In this document: in pieces, positions 7,333-17,814 of the stretch | How positions within the stretch are numbered: the stretch's first letter is position 1 | How the letters are laid out: each line of letters starts with the position of its first letter | Source of the DNA: Campylobacter peloridis LMG 23910 | Lineage (GTDB): Bacteria; Campylobacterota; Campylobacteria; Campylobacterales; Campylobacteraceae | Reading direction: 5' to 3' | Length of the DNA: 64,000 bases | Assembly: GCF_000816785.1 (NCBI RefSeq) | Contig: NZ_CP007766.1 | Span: forward strand, 186,001-250,000 | Notes under the pieces: generated by a model | Told to the model about the DNA's origin: nothing | Databases searched by the model: none | Seen by the model: only the letters and a program-made list of their open reading frames with translations | Position numbers and translations under genes: made by a program

Positions 7333-9549
7333 TTAAAATCTTGCACCTAGCATGAATTCAAATTTGCTTAAATCATCTGTTGAGTTGGTGTTAAATGGTT
7401 TAGCAAAAACTAAATTTAAAGCCCCAAGAGGAGTGAGCCATTCAAAACCTATACCTGTGCTCCATCTTTGAATTTGACTTAAAGAGTTTTCTCCTATAGC
7501 ACCATAGTCAAAAAATACACTTCCTCTTAGTTTAATCCTATCAAAGATTGGAAAGCTTAGTTCTACTGAGTTAGCAAAGGCTATGGTTCCACCTGTTTCA
7601 TCACCCCATTCATTTTTTGGGCTAACGCTTCTTCTATCAAATCCTCTAATACTTCCTATACCACCAAGATATAATTTTTCATTAATTGGCAAGTAACCTT
7701 CATCCCATACTTTATAAAAACTTGCTTTATAACGATAAATTAAATCCCAACCTATAAAATCTTCTAAACCTTGGTAATAGTTAAATTTAGTTGTAGAGCT
7801 AATGAATTCTTGATCCCCGCCTAATCCTGCGTATTCAAGTGAAGTTGAAGCTATAAAACCAGAACGCGGCAGATAATAATCATCAGTATTGTTAAATACT
7901 ATCGATGGGGTAATAGAACTTTTATAGCTTTTTCCAAGCTTATATCCTTGAGCGATTAAACGATCACTTAGATGATAAATATCACTTTGCTCTAGATTGT
8001 AAGTTACATCAACATTTGTATATCTTCCTAAAGATTTTCCAATACTTATGTCAAAACCATAATTTCTTTCATCATAACTATCCCATTCTAAGCGATCTGA
8101 ATATAAAGATCCTCCAAGAGAGTAGTCGCTATCATTTAATCTTGGATTTCTTAGTGTAATTCTTCCAGAAAGCGTATCATCACCTTTGTCTATGCTTACA
8201 CTACCTTTCATACCAGAGCCAAGGATATTTGCATCTGATAAAGATGCACTGAGTAAAATTCCATCACTAGTCCCATAGCCTATACCGCCAGATATAGCAC
8301 CAGTTGATGCTTCTTTAACTTCAACAACTAAATCAATATGAGTATCATCAACTCTTTGTTCTTTTATATCTACATTTTCAAAATAAGCAGTTCTTCTTAA
8401 AGCATTTCTTGAATCAACTAAATCTGTTCTATTGTAAAGATTTCCTTCGGTTAAATAAAGCTCTCTACGAACAACCCTATCTACTGTTTTAGTGTTACCT
8501 GAAATGATAACATTTCTTATATAAACCTTTTCATTTGGTATTACTTTGAAAATAATCTCTGCTTCATGATTTGTCTTATCTTTTTGTATATCTGGTATAA
8601 CTTCAACAAATGCATAACCCAAATCTGCTGTTTTAGTTTCTATTGTTTTAATATCTTCTCTAAGTTTTTCTATATTGACATTTTTACCTATGCTTAGTTT
8701 AAGATTTTTTGCTAATTCTTCGTTTTCTTCTTCACTGAAAATTGGATTAAAGATTTTAATATTTTTTACTTTATAAATTTCACCTTCATTAATAAAATAA
8801 GTTAAATCTGCTTGATAAGTATCTGTATAAGTTTTTAAAAAAGCAGGAGAAACACTTACATCTAGATATCCTTTCTTTAAATATACATCAGAAATTCTTG
8901 AACTATCTCCTGCTAAATCAAAAATTTTAAGTTTTCCATCGTTAAATCCCCACATCCATCCTAAAAATTCTCTTTGCTTATTGGCTACTGCAGGTTCTAT
9001 ATCTGAATAACTTAATTTTTTTGCTCCGCTTAGGTGAACTTTTTCTATTATGATATTTTCTCCACGATTTACTATAAAAGTTAATTTTAAAGAGTTTGAA
9101 TTGCTAAGTTTTTCGTTTTTTACTTCCACAACCGTGTCATAAAATCCTTTAGCTTGATAAAAAAGTTTTATTTTATTGCTAGCATCTTTAACTGAATTTT
9201 CATCATATAAAATTCCTGGTTTTAGTCCTACTAGGGTTTCAATTTGTTTTCTATCATTACTTGCTATACCTTGAATATCCACTTTTCCTATAGAGGGTTT
9301 TTCGATAACTTTGAAAATCACAACCCCATTTTTTTCTTCTACTACTATATCTTTAAAATAATTTCTACTAAATAAATTTTTAATAGCATTGTCAATACTT
9401 GCTTTATCGATTTTTTGTCCAATTTTTAAGTTAGAAATAGCAATTGCGCTTTCTTTGGAAAGCTGTGATAAACCTTCAAATTTAATATCTTTAATTGTTG
9501 CAGCACATAAAGAACTTGATAGTGCAAAAAAAACGAACCATTTTTTCAT
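7333..9549 (-). CDS. bamA: Outer-membrane protein assembly factor BamA
   Basis: BamA is the core Omp85 insertase that folds beta-barrel proteins into the outer membrane. The 738-residue precursor begins with a signal peptide (MKKWFVFFALSSSLCAATI). About 400 residues of POTRA domains follow, then a 16-strand-type barrel. The barrel carries the lid-lock motif GSIRGF (in YLGGIGSIRGFDRRS, about 630) and ends in Phe (EFMLGARF), as in outer-membrane barrels. It is transcribed divergently from tyrA. Confidence 0.95.
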   Translation of the reverse strand: MKKWFVFFALSSSLCAATIKDIKFEGLSQLSKESAIAISNLKIGQKIDKASIDNAIKNLFSRNYFKDIVVEEKNGVVIFKVIEKPSIGKVDIQGIASNDRKQIETLVGLKPGILYDENSVKDASNKIKLFYQAKGFYDTVVEVKNEKLSNSNSLKLTFIVNRGENIIIEKVHLSGAKKLSYSDIEPAVANKQREFLGWMWGFNDGKLKIFDLAGDSSRISDVYLKKGYLDVSVSPAFLKTYTDTYQADLTYFINEGEIYKVKNIKIFNPIFSEEENEELAKNLKLSIGKNVNIEKLREDIKTIETKTADLGYAFVEVIPDIQKDKTNHEAEIIFKVIPNEKVYIRNVIISGNTKTVDRVVRRELYLTEGNLYNRTDLVDSRNALRRTAYFENVDIKEQRVDDTHIDLVVEVKEASTGAISGGIGYGTSDGILLSASLSDANILGSGMKGSVSIDKGDDTLSGRITLRNPRLNDSDYSLGGSLYSDRLEWDSYDERNYGFDISIGKSLGRYTNVDVTYNLEQSDIYHLSDRLIAQGYKLGKSYKSSITPSIVFNNTDDYYLPRSGFIASTSLEYAGLGGDQEFISSTTKFNYYQGLEDFIGWDLIYRYKASFYKVWDEGYLPINEKLYLGGIGSIRGFDRRSVSPKNEWGDETGGTIAFANSVELSFPIFDRIKLRGSVFFDYGAIGENSLSQIQRWSTGIGFEWLTPLGALNLVFAKPFNTNSTDDLSKFEFMLGARF

Positions 9550-9582
9550 AAGTTTTACCTAAAATTTTATATACAAAGTCGT

Positions 9583-9588
9583 TATAAT
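9583..9588 (+). promoter_or_regulatory. -10 box of the tyrA promoter
   Basis: A perfect TATAAT lies 40 nt before the tyrA ATG in the bamA-tyrA divergent gap, with no clear -35 element, as is normal for Campylobacter sigma70 promoters. Transcription would start near 9595. The RBS AAGGAAAAAAT directly precedes the start codon. Confidence 0.6.
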
Positions 9589-9627
9589 ACCAAAATATTT
9601 TTAATCAATAGTTTTTAAGGAAAAAAT

Positions 9628-10455
9628 ATGAAAGTAGGTATAGTTGGACTTGGCTTAATGGGAGGTTCTTTAGGGCTTAGTTTAAGAGAAAATAAACTTA
9701 TTGACATAGTTTGTGGATATGATATTAATAAAAAATTTGAGCAAATTGCATTAGAAAAAAATTTGGTTGATAAAATAGTAGATTTTGAAAAAATTAAACT
9801 TTGCGATGTAATTTTTTTAGCTATACCTGTTAATGCCATTGTAAATATTTTAAAAGATTTAGAGAATGTTTCACAAAAAAATACCATCATTGAACTTGGT
9901 AGCACTAAAGAAGAAATTTCAAAAACCTTAACACCTAATTTAAAAAAGCATTTTATAGCAGCACATCCTATGGCAGGAACTGAAAATAGCGGTCCAAATG
10001 CTGCTGTGAAAGATTTATATAAAAATGCAGTTTGTGTGCTTTGTGATAGTGAACAAGCAAGCCATATACATCAAAAAAGAGCTATTGAAATTTTTTCTGA
10101 CTTGGGTATGAAAATTGTTTTTATGGATAGTGTTTCTCATGATCATCACACGGCTATTATTTCTCATTTACCTCATGTAATTAGTTTTTCTTTAGCTAAT
10201 TTTGTTATGAAAGAAGAAAATAAAAAAAATATAGCTCATCTTGGAGGGCCTTCATTTAAAGATATGTGTAGGATTGCTAAGTCTAATCCAAAAATGTGGA
10301 GTGGAATTTTTCAACAGAATAAACAAAATTTATTAGATTGTATTGAGCTTTTTCAAAAAGAATTAAAAGAATGTAAAAAAATGATAGAAAAAAGTGATAT
10401 TAATGAGTTAGAATCTTGGATAAAAGATGCAAATAAATTAAGAGAAATTTTATAA
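9628..10455 (+). CDS. tyrA: Prephenate dehydrogenase
   Basis: TyrA oxidatively decarboxylates prephenate to 4-hydroxyphenylpyruvate in tyrosine synthesis. The 275-residue protein has the Rossmann NAD motif VGIVGLGLMGGSLGLSL at the N-terminus, the conserved HPMAGTENSGP near residue 112, and SHLPHVISFSLA near 174. It is the monofunctional form, without chorismate mutase or ACT domains. It starts the forward run of housekeeping genes. Confidence 0.93.
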   Translation: MKVGIVGLGLMGGSLGLSLRENKLIDIVCGYDINKKFEQIALEKNLVDKIVDFEKIKLCDVIFLAIPVNAIVNILKDLENVSQKNTIIELGSTKEEISKTLTPNLKKHFIAAHPMAGTENSGPNAAVKDLYKNAVCVLCDSEQASHIHQKRAIEIFSDLGMKIVFMDSVSHDHHTAIISHLPHVISFSLANFVMKEENKKNIAHLGGPSFKDMCRIAKSNPKMWSGIFQQNKQNLLDCIELFQKELKECKKMIEKSDINELESWIKDANKLREIL

Positions 10456-10536
10456 TCTTAAAGCGAATTTACTCTTAATTTGCTATAGCATAATATATTT
10501 TTATTTAATAATTTTTTAGATATTGGAAGTGAAATC

Positions 10537-11916
10537 ATGGTTTTTGCACGCAAAAAATCAAATAAAAAATGGCTATTTATAATTTTAGCAATTATAATAA
10601 TAGGAATTCTTTTATTATTTAATACCAAAATGTTTGAGTCAAAACCTCCTGTGATACAAACAAAATCTGATACTATCTATAGCAATTTAGTTGATCCTAT
10701 AGCTATTGAAATAAATGATGATAGTGCTTTAAAAGATGTTAAAGTTAGCTTATTTAAAGATAAGGAATTAAACGCTCAAGTTCTTGTAAATGAGCAAATT
10801 AAAGGAAAACAAAAAAATATTCATTTTGATCTTAAGCTACCAAAACCAGCTTATAAAGAAAATATAAATTCATACAAGCTCGTTATAGAAGCAAGTGATA
10901 GTAGTTTTTGGAATTTCTTTTTAGGAAATAAGGCTGTTAAAGAAGTTAAGGTTATTATCGATACAAATAAGCCTTTTGTTGAAATTTTAGATAATTCTTA
11001 TCAAATTGAACAAGGTGGTGTAGGTAGTGTTGTATTTAAGGCAAATGATGAAAATTTACAGGAAGTATATATATTAAATGATAAAGAAAAGAAATTTAAG
11101 GCAATTCCTTTTGTAAAGCAAGGTTATTATGCGGCATTAATACCATGGGATGCTAAAGATGAGCATTTTAGAGCCTATGTTGTTGCAGTGGATAAAGCAG
11201 GAAATATCAACAAACAAAGAATTAGATATTATTTTGCAAATAAAAAATATCGTGTATCTAATATAAAAGTTAGTGATAGATTTTTAGATGGTAAAATACA
11301 AAATTTAGCACAGCAGTATGCCCCAAAAGATAGAGAATTAAGTAGATTGGAGAAATTTAAATTTGTAAATGAAGATTTAAGGGCGTCTAATGAGGTTTTA
11401 ATCCATGATATAACAAGTAAAGTTCCTGATACTATGGTAAATGATTTTAAGATTAATCTTTTTATTCCTTTAAAGAATGGAAAAAAAGTTGCTGATTTTG
11501 CTGATCATAGATTTTATTCTTATAATAATCAACCATTTAGCAGTTCTTATCATATGGGACTTGATATAGCTAGTATAAAAGAAGCTCCTATTATAAGTAA
11601 TAATGATGGAGAAGTGGTTTTTGTGCAAGAAAATGGAATTTATGGTTTAAATATTATTATTTATCATGGTTTTGGTATTTATACTCTTTATGGACATTGT
11701 ACTAATGTAGAAGTGAGCGTTGGAGATAGGGTTAGGGCAGGTGATGTTATAGGAACTACTGGAACTACTGGATTAGCACTTGGTGATCATGTGCATTTTG
11801 GAGTTTTGGTTCAAGGTGTTGAGGTGCGTCCTGAGCAATGGCAAGATGCAAAATGGATTAAAGATAATATTTATAGCGTTTTAAATGCAAGTAAAAAAAG
11901 AATTTTAAGTGAATAA
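10537..11916 (+). CDS. M23 (LytM) peptidoglycan metallopeptidase, membrane-anchored
   Basis: This is a predicted periplasmic murein endopeptidase of the M23 family. Of 459 residues, a single N-terminal membrane helix (about 12-28) anchors it, followed by a beta-rich region to about 310 and the C-terminal LytM domain. The zinc ligands read as HMGLDIA (about 342-348) and HVHFGVL (about 425-431). Homologues in helical Campylobacter and Helicobacter trim peptidoglycan and shape the cell; which paralogue this is cannot be settled here. It ends 2 nt before lpxC. Confidence 0.88.
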   Translation: MVFARKKSNKKWLFIILAIIIIGILLLFNTKMFESKPPVIQTKSDTIYSNLVDPIAIEINDDSALKDVKVSLFKDKELNAQVLVNEQIKGKQKNIHFDLKLPKPAYKENINSYKLVIEASDSSFWNFFLGNKAVKEVKVIIDTNKPFVEILDNSYQIEQGGVGSVVFKANDENLQEVYILNDKEKKFKAIPFVKQGYYAALIPWDAKDEHFRAYVVAVDKAGNINKQRIRYYFANKKYRVSNIKVSDRFLDGKIQNLAQQYAPKDRELSRLEKFKFVNEDLRASNEVLIHDITSKVPDTMVNDFKINLFIPLKNGKKVADFADHRFYSYNNQPFSSSYHMGLDIASIKEAPIISNNDGEVVFVQENGIYGLNIIIYHGFGIYTLYGHCTNVEVSVGDRVRAGDVIGTTGTTGLALGDHVHFGVLVQGVEVRPEQWQDAKWIKDNIYSVLNASKKRILSE

Positions 11917-11918
11917 AC

Positions 11919-12803
11919 ATGAATCAAACAACGATAGCAAAAGAAGTTAAAGGCATAGGTATAGGATTACATAAAGGTGAGCCAATTAGTATAAAATTAG
12001 AACCTTTAGAAGCAGGCAGTGGTATAGTATTTTATAGAAGTGATTTGGGAATTTCTTATGAAGCTAAACCTGAAAATGTGATTGATACTAAAATGGCAAC
12101 GGTGATAGGTGATCACAGAGGCTATGTTTCCACAATAGAGCATTTAATGAGTGCTATTAATGCTTATGGTATAGATAATGTGCGTATAGTATTAGATGCC
12201 AACGAAGCTCCTGTGATGGATGGTAGTAGTATAGGTTTTTGCATGATGCTTGATGAAGCAGGTATAAAAGAACTAGATGAAGCTAAGAAAATTTTAATTA
12301 TTAAAAAAACAATTGAAGTTAAAGAAGATAATAAATTTGTGCGTTTAAGTCCTACGGATATGCCTATTATAAATTATACTATTGAATTTGATAATCCTAT
12401 TATTGGAAAACAAAATTATTGTTTTGAATTTAGTAAAGAAAATTATATAAACGAAATAGCAAGAGCTAGAACTTTTGGATTTTTAAAAGATGTAAAGGCT
12501 TTAAGGGCTATGAATTTAGGACTTGGTGGAAGTTTAGAAAATGCAGTTGTAATTGATGATAACCGCATTTTAAATCCTGAAGGTTTGCGTTTTAAAGATG
12601 AATTTGTGCGTCATAAAATTTTAGATGCTATTGGGGATTTAACCTTGCTTGGGTTTAGAGTTTTTGGTGATTATACTTCTTATGCAGGTTCGCATAAACT
12701 TAATCATCTACTGACTAAAGAGCTTTTAAAAGATTCTAGTGCTTATGAAATAGTAAGTTTGGAAAAAAATACACATAAAATTTATGAAAAGGTATTTGCA
12801 TAA
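11919..12803 (+). CDS. lpxC: UDP-3-O-acyl-N-acetylglucosamine deacetylase
   Basis: LpxC is the zinc deacetylase that commits UDP-acyl-GlcNAc to lipid A synthesis. The 294-residue protein has STIEHLMSA (zinc His, about 76-84), VMDGSSIGF, the zinc-binding KILDAIGDLTLLG (about 230-242) and the catalytic-His region SHKLNHLL near 258. Length is normal for Campylobacter. Confidence 0.95.
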   Translation: MNQTTIAKEVKGIGIGLHKGEPISIKLEPLEAGSGIVFYRSDLGISYEAKPENVIDTKMATVIGDHRGYVSTIEHLMSAINAYGIDNVRIVLDANEAPVMDGSSIGFCMMLDEAGIKELDEAKKILIIKKTIEVKEDNKFVRLSPTDMPIINYTIEFDNPIIGKQNYCFEFSKENYINEIARARTFGFLKDVKALRAMNLGLGGSLENAVVIDDNRILNPEGLRFKDEFVRHKILDAIGDLTLLGFRVFGDYTSYAGSHKLNHLLTKELLKDSSAYEIVSLEKNTHKIYEKVFA

Positions 12804-12814
12804 AAAAGGTTGTT

Positions 12815-13252
12815 TTGCTCTTAAATGCCATAGCAAAACCTTTAATGCTTGGTATTTACGAGAATGAGAGATTATTAGAAATAATTGAAAGTGATTTAAA
12901 AATAAGCGAGGTTTTGCCAAAAATTTTAAAAGATCTTCTTTTAAAATATGAATTAAAAGAGCTTATTTATGTGCATGGACCAGGTTCTTATATGGGTATA
13001 AAAATTTCTTATGTTTCTTTGCAAACTTTGGCTATTATAAAAAATATTCCTTTAAGAGCAGTTAGTGCTTTTGAATTAAATAACAACACACCTATAAGAG
13101 CAAATAAACACTTATGTTTTGTAAAGAATCAAAACGATGAAATTATATTAGAAAAAACACAAGCAGGAAATTTTTTTATGCCCCAAAGTTTAAAAGATTT
13201 AAATTTGAGTAAAGAAAATACACCTTTTTATGTTTTAGATGCGGTTAATTAA
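12815..13252 (+). CDS. tsaB: TsaB-like protein for tRNA t6A synthesis
   Basis: TsaB partners TsaD in making threonylcarbamoyl-A37 on tRNA. The short protein has the TsaB core YVHGPGSYMGIKISYVSLQTLA near residues 51-70. Only a TTG at 12815 is available as a normal start. In-frame codons run further upstream into the end of lpxC (ATT at 12794, ATA at 12800), and the leading strand LLNAIAKPLMLGIY lacks a conventional beginning, so the true start is uncertain. It is shorter than E. coli TsaB (231 residues), as in other Campylobacter. The identification rests mainly on the GPGSYMGIK motif and the position between lpxC and thrB. Confidence 0.7.
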   Translation: MLLNAIAKPLMLGIYENERLLEIIESDLKISEVLPKILKDLLLKYELKELIYVHGPGSYMGIKISYVSLQTLAIIKNIPLRAVSAFELNNNTPIRANKHLCFVKNQNDEIILEKTQAGNFFMPQSLKDLNLSKENTPFYVLDAVN

Positions 13253-13261
13253 AGGTAAAAG

Positions 13262-14140
13262 ATGAAAATTTTAGTTCCAGCAACTAGTGCAAATTTGGGT
13301 CCAGGATTTGATTGTTTGGGTTTGAGTTTAAAGTATTTTAATCAAACCATAGTAGAAAAATCAAATTTTTTTAGTATTAGTGTGCATGGAGAAGGTGAGA
13401 ATAATATTTATCTTAAAAAAAACAATACTTTTGTAAATATTTTTTATGAAATATATCAAAGACTTAGTGGTAAAAAAGATAATTTTCGTTTTGTTTTTCA
13501 AAATAATATTCCTTTATCAAGAGGTATGGGAAGTTCATCGGCTGTTATAGTAGCAGCCATTGCTTGTGCGTATGAATTAAGTGGTTTTAAAGTAGAAAAA
13601 AATACTATTTTAAATGAAGCATTAAAATATGAAAATCATCCTGATAATATAGCTCCAGCAACTCTTGGTGGATTTGTATGTGCTTTAACTCATAATGATA
13701 AAGTATTGGCTATAAAAAAAGAAATTGATAAAAATTTACAAGCAATTATTACTATACCTAATATGCCAATGAATACCCAAAAATCAAGATCGGTTTTAGC
13801 AAAAAAAATTAGCCTAGAAGATGGAGTTTTTAATCTTTGTCACGCTTCGTTTTTAACTGCTTGTTTTTTAGAAAAAAAATATGATTTATTAAAATATGCA
13901 AGCTTAGATAAACTTCATCAAAATCAAAGAATGAATCTTTTACCTGAACTTTTTGAAGTCCAAAAAATTTCTTTGGATAACAATGCTATCATGAGTACAC
14001 TTTCAGGTTCAGGTTCGAGTTTTTTTACTTTAGCTTATAAAGATGATGCTAAAAAAATTAAAGAAAAACTTAAAAATAAATTTATTAAATTTAGAATAAA
14101 GCTTTTAGAATTTGATGATGAAGGTTTTAAAATTTGCTAA
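13262..14140 (+). CDS. thrB: Homoserine kinase
   Basis: ThrB phosphorylates homoserine for threonine synthesis and belongs to the GHMP kinases. The 292-residue protein shows the N-terminal PATSANLGPGFDCLGLSL, the ATP-binding PLSRGMGSSSAVIVAA (about 80-95), NHPDNIAPATLGGFV and the C-terminal GHMP motif STLSGSGSSFF near 243. It starts 9 nt after the tsaB-like gene. Confidence 0.95.
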   Translation: MKILVPATSANLGPGFDCLGLSLKYFNQTIVEKSNFFSISVHGEGENNIYLKKNNTFVNIFYEIYQRLSGKKDNFRFVFQNNIPLSRGMGSSSAVIVAAIACAYELSGFKVEKNTILNEALKYENHPDNIAPATLGGFVCALTHNDKVLAIKKEIDKNLQAIITIPNMPMNTQKSRSVLAKKISLEDGVFNLCHASFLTACFLEKKYDLLKYASLDKLHQNQRMNLLPELFEVQKISLDNNAIMSTLSGSGSSFFTLAYKDDAKKIKEKLKNKFIKFRIKLLEFDDEGFKIC

Positions 14141-14164
14141 AAATTCCAAAAAAAAGATATAATT

Positions 14165-14431
14165 TTGAAAAATCATATACCCATTAGAATGTGCATAGTT
14201 TGCAAAGGACGCTATGAAAAACAAAAATTGCATCAATTCCAAATTAAAAATTCTCAAATAATCACAAAAGTGGCATTTGGAAGAAGTTTATATATTTGTG
14301 ATTTTTGTTTAGAAAAAGATGAAAAAAATTTGCAAAAGGCCTTTTTAAAGGCTTCTAAGGGCAATTTTCATGGTAGTATAAAACAGCAGGATTTAAAGGA
14401 GATATTTTTCAATGGCAGATGTAAAGATTAG
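14165..14431 (+). CDS. YlxR/RnpM-family RNA-binding protein
   Basis: This is a member of the DUF448/YlxR family, small nucleic-acid-binding proteins encoded next to infB in many bacteria. The 88-residue protein has the characteristic [18 protein letters not shown] start and [13 protein letters not shown], two CxxC pairs consistent with metal binding. The start is TTG at 14165. It overlaps infB by 20 nt, so the two are translated together. Confidence 0.8.
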   Translation: MKNHIPIRMCIVCKGRYEKQKLHQFQIKNSQIITKVAFGRSLYICDFCLEKDEKNLQKAFLKASKGNFHGSIKQQDLKEIFFNGRCKD

Positions 14432-17042
14432 CGAAATAGCTCAAGAGCTAGGATATACTAGTAAAGAGATTATAGAAAAAGCCAATGAAATGGGCTTAGA
14501 AGATATAAAATCACCCAATAAAAAAGTATCTTCTGAAATAGCGGTTGCTATATATGAATATGTTCAATCAGGTAAGATTTTAGATGTGGTAAAAAAACAG
14601 CAAAAAACAACTACGAAAAAAACAACTACGAAAAAATCAAGCAAAAAAGAAGAAGTTAAGGAAGATAAAAAAACAAATAAAAAAGAAGAAAAATCTAGTT
14701 TAAAAACTTCTGAAAAGAAAAAACAAACAAAAGAAGAATTAGCAACCAAAGAAGATATTCCAAATAATGAAACAAAAAAAGAAGAAATAAAAGATGAGAT
14801 TAAATTAGACGAAAAATTAGGTTCTAATTTAAATTTAGCTAAAAGAAGAGGCTTGGTTATTGTTAAAAAGAAAAAAGAAGAAAACAAAGAAAATACCAAA
14901 GCAAGAGAAGAAAAGCCTAGTAATCAAAACACTCAAGGTTTAAGTTTAAGTATGATTTTTTCAAATTCTGATGAAAGTTTAAAAAGAAAGAAAAAAGAAA
15001 AGAAAAACCATCCAGCAGTTAGCAAAAAAGAAACTACAACAAAAATGGATCTTTTGGGAGATAAAGATTTTGCTGATATTTCTTTAGAAGATGATGATAT
15101 GGTGGTATTGCCTGATTTTAGTGTTAAAGAAAGCAAACCGGTTCAACTTGCAAATAAAAAACAACCAAATATTTTAAAACAATCATTAAACAACTCTATT
15201 AATCCATTTGGAAATGAAGGAATTCAAAGAAGAAGTCGCAAAAAACCACCTAAAAAAGTAGAAAAAAAAGAAAATGAAGCAATAACAAGCGTAAATATAC
15301 CTAAAGAAATTCGTGTTTATGAATTTGCTGATAAAATAGGAAAAAACACAGGTGAAATCATCTCAAAGCTTTTTATGCTAGGACTTATGACTACTAAAAA
15401 CGATTTTTTAGATGAAGCAGCTATTGAAATTTTAGCTGAAGAATTTGGCATAGAGATAAATATAATAGACGAAGCAAATGAGTTTGATTATGTAAAAGAT
15501 TATGATGATAATCAAATACAAGAAAATCTAAGTCAAAGAGCACCAGTTATCACTATAATGGGGCACGTTGATCATGGTAAAACTTCTTTACTTGATTTTA
15601 TAAGAAAATCACGCATTGTTAGTGGCGAAGCAGGTGGAATTACTCAGCATGTTGGTGCTTATATGGTAGAAAAAAATGGCAGAAAAATTACTTTTATAGA
15701 TACTCCAGGCCATGAAGCATTTACAGCTATGCGTGCAAGAGGAGCTAGCATAACAGATATTGTTATTATAGTTGTAGCAGCAGATGATGGTGTAAAACCT
15801 CAAACAAAAGAAGCCATAAACCACGCAAAAGCAGCAAATGTGCCTATAATAATAGCAATTAACAAAATGGATAAAGAAAATGCAAATCCAGATATGGTAA
15901 AAACTCAACTTGCTGAGATGGAAATAATGCCAGTTGAATGGGGCGGATCTTATGAATTTGTGCCAGTTTCAGCTAAAAAAGGTGATGGCATAGAAGATTT
16001 ATTAGAAATTGTTTTATTACAAGCTGATATTTTAGAATTAAAAGCAAATCCTAACACAAAAGCAAAAGCAAGTATTATAGAATCATCACTTCAAAAAGGA
16101 AGAGGCCCTGTAGCTACTATAATAGTGCAAAATGGGACTTTAAAGGTTGGAGATACTATGGTAGCAGGCGTTGCTTATGGTAAAGTGCGTGCTATGAGTG
16201 ATGATCAAGGAAAGGTTTTAAAAGAAATAAAACCAGGTGAATGCGGAGTTATCATAGGACTTAGTGAAGTAGCTGATGCAGGTGAGACTTTGATAGTAGT
16301 AGATAGCGATAAACAAGCTAGAGAATATGCAAATAAACGCCACGAATACAACCGCCAAAAAGAGCTTAGCAAATCTACAAAAGTAAGCATAGATGAGCTT
16401 GGTGCTAAGATAAAAGAAGGGAATTTAAAAGCATTGCCAGTTATTTTAAAGGCCGATGTGCAAGGATCTTTAGAAGCTCTTAAAGCTAGTTTAGAAAAGC
16501 TTAGAAACGATGAAATAAAAGTAAATATTATACATAGTGGAGTAGGTGGCATAACTCAAAGCGATATAGAGCTTGCAAGTGCTAGTGAGAATTCTATAGT
16601 CTTAGGATTTAATATACGCCCAACAGGTGATATAAAAGAACATGCAAAAGATAAAGGCGTAGAAATAAAAACTTATAATGTAATTTATAATTTATTAGAC
16701 GATGTAAAAGCCTTGCTTGGTGGTATGATGAGCCCTATTATATCAGAAGAGCAATTAGGACAAGCTCAGATCCGTCAAGTCATAAATGTGCCAAAACTAG
16801 GACAAATAGCAGGTTGTATGGTAAGTGAAGGCGTTATTAATCGCGGTGCAAAAATAAGACTTATAAGAGATGGTGTTGTGATATTTGAAGGCAATGTAAG
16901 CTCATTAAAACGCTTTAAAGATGATGTAAAAGAAGTAGCAAAAGGCTATGAATGTGGTGTAGGCATAGAAGGATGCGATGATATGAGAGTAGGTGATTAT
17001 ATAGAAAGCTATAAAGAAGTAGAAGAACGAGCTAGTTTATGA
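14412..17042 (+). CDS. infB: Translation initiation factor IF-2
   Basis: IF-2 is the GTPase that brings initiator tRNA to the ribosome. The 876-residue protein has an N-terminal IF2N helix, then a long Lys/Glu-rich linker (about residues 55-290, runs such as TKKTTTKK), then the G domain. The P-loop is [10 protein letters not shown] near 381, with DTPGHEAF (G3) and NKMD (G4). The RBS AAGGAGAT is 7 nt before the ATG at 14412. The ATGA overlap with rbfA shows coupling. Confidence 0.97.
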   Translation: MADVKISEIAQELGYTSKEIIEKANEMGLEDIKSPNKKVSSEIAVAIYEYVQSGKILDVVKKQQKTTTKKTTTKKSSKKEEVKEDKKTNKKEEKSSLKTSEKKKQTKEELATKEDIPNNETKKEEIKDEIKLDEKLGSNLNLAKRRGLVIVKKKKEENKENTKAREEKPSNQNTQGLSLSMIFSNSDESLKRKKKEKKNHPAVSKKETTTKMDLLGDKDFADISLEDDDMVVLPDFSVKESKPVQLANKKQPNILKQSLNNSINPFGNEGIQRRSRKKPPKKVEKKENEAITSVNIPKEIRVYEFADKIGKNTGEIISKLFMLGLMTTKNDFLDEAAIEILAEEFGIEINIIDEANEFDYVKDYDDNQIQENLSQRAPVITIMGHVDHGKTSLLDFIRKSRIVSGEAGGITQHVGAYMVEKNGRKITFIDTPGHEAFTAMRARGASITDIVIIVVAADDGVKPQTKEAINHAKAANVPIIIAINKMDKENANPDMVKTQLAEMEIMPVEWGGSYEFVPVSAKKGDGIEDLLEIVLLQADILELKANPNTKAKASIIESSLQKGRGPVATIIVQNGTLKVGDTMVAGVAYGKVRAMSDDQGKVLKEIKPGECGVIIGLSEVADAGETLIVVDSDKQAREYANKRHEYNRQKELSKSTKVSIDELGAKIKEGNLKALPVILKADVQGSLEALKASLEKLRNDEIKVNIIHSGVGGITQSDIELASASENSIVLGFNIRPTGDIKEHAKDKGVEIKTYNVIYNLLDDVKALLGGMMSPIISEEQLGQAQIRQVINVPKLGQIAGCMVSEGVINRGAKIRLIRDGVVIFEGNVSSLKRFKDDVKEVAKGYECGVGIEGCDDMRVGDYIESYKEVEERASL

Positions 17043-17401
17043 ATCCATCAGAAATTAAAAAACTTCGCACTGAAAGTATATTAAAAGAGCTTATTCCTGA
17101 AGCTTTAGCGAATTTGGATAATGAGAATTTGCGTAATTTATGCGTAGTAGATGTAGAATGTAAAAAAGGCAGATACGATGCTTTTGTGTATTTAGATAAG
17201 ATGTTTTTTAATACGCACGAGCAAGAGAGTATATTAAATCAGCTTAAAAAAGCATCTCGTGCTTTGCAAAATTATTGTATGAGCGAGCAAGGCTGGTATA
17301 AATGTCCAAATTTTCATTTTAAATTCGATGATAGATTAGAATATCAAAATCATATGGACGCACTTTTTGAAAAAATAAAAAAGGAAAGAAATGAATCTTG
17401 A
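17039..17401 (+). CDS. rbfA: Ribosome-binding factor A
   Basis: RbfA is a KH-type 30S assembly factor needed for 16S 5'-end maturation. The 120-residue protein carries the internal [17 protein letters not shown] core and [11 protein letters not shown]. It lies in the canonical infB-rbfA-rimP order with overlaps of 4 nt to infB and 11 nt to rimP, which strengthens the call despite the divergent sequence. Confidence 0.85.
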   Translation: MNPSEIKKLRTESILKELIPEALANLDNENLRNLCVVDVECKKGRYDAFVYLDKMFFNTHEQESILNQLKKASRALQNYCMSEQGWYKCPNFHFKFDDRLEYQNHMDALFEKIKKERNES

Positions 17402-17813
17402 AGCCTTATGCAAAGAAGCAAATCTTAGTTTTTATGATGATGAATTAGTAAGTGAAAATGGTAAAAAAATTTATAGAATTTACGTGCAAAAAGAAGGTGG
17501 AGTAGGGCTTGATGATTGTGCTAGGCTTAGTGAAATTTTATCGCCTATTTTTGATGTAGAACCACCTGTAAATGGAGAATATTTTTTAGAAGTGTCAAGT
17601 TGTGGGCTTGAAAGAAAGCTTAGCAAGCTAGATCATTTTGCAAAAAGCATAAACGAGCTCGTAAAAATCACTACAAATGAAAAAGAAAAAATAAAAGCAA
17701 AAATTATAAGTGTAAATGATGAAAACATAAGCTTAGAAGATTTAGAAACTAAAGAAAAAATCACTATAAATTTTAATGATATAAAAAAAGCTAAAACCTT
17801 TGTGGAGTGGTAA
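17391..17813 (+). CDS. rimP: Ribosome maturation factor RimP
   Basis: RimP assists assembly of the 30S subunit. The 140-residue protein has GGVGLDDCARLSEILSPIFD followed by the family signature YFLEVSSCGLERKL (about 64-77), and a C-terminal SH3-like half. The start ATG at 17391 overlaps rbfA and has the RBS AAAGGAAAGAA. Confidence 0.93.
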   Translation: MNLEALCKEANLSFYDDELVSENGKKIYRIYVQKEGGVGLDDCARLSEILSPIFDVEPPVNGEYFLEVSSCGLERKLSKLDHFAKSINELVKITTNEKEKIKAKIISVNDENISLEDLETKEKITINFNDIKKAKTFVEW

Positions 17814-17814
17814 T

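Noticed and set aside
15609-15908. Minus-strand open frame within infB with Cys-rich product
   Set aside because: It lies inside the highly conserved IF-2 G domain and has no RBS or family resemblance.
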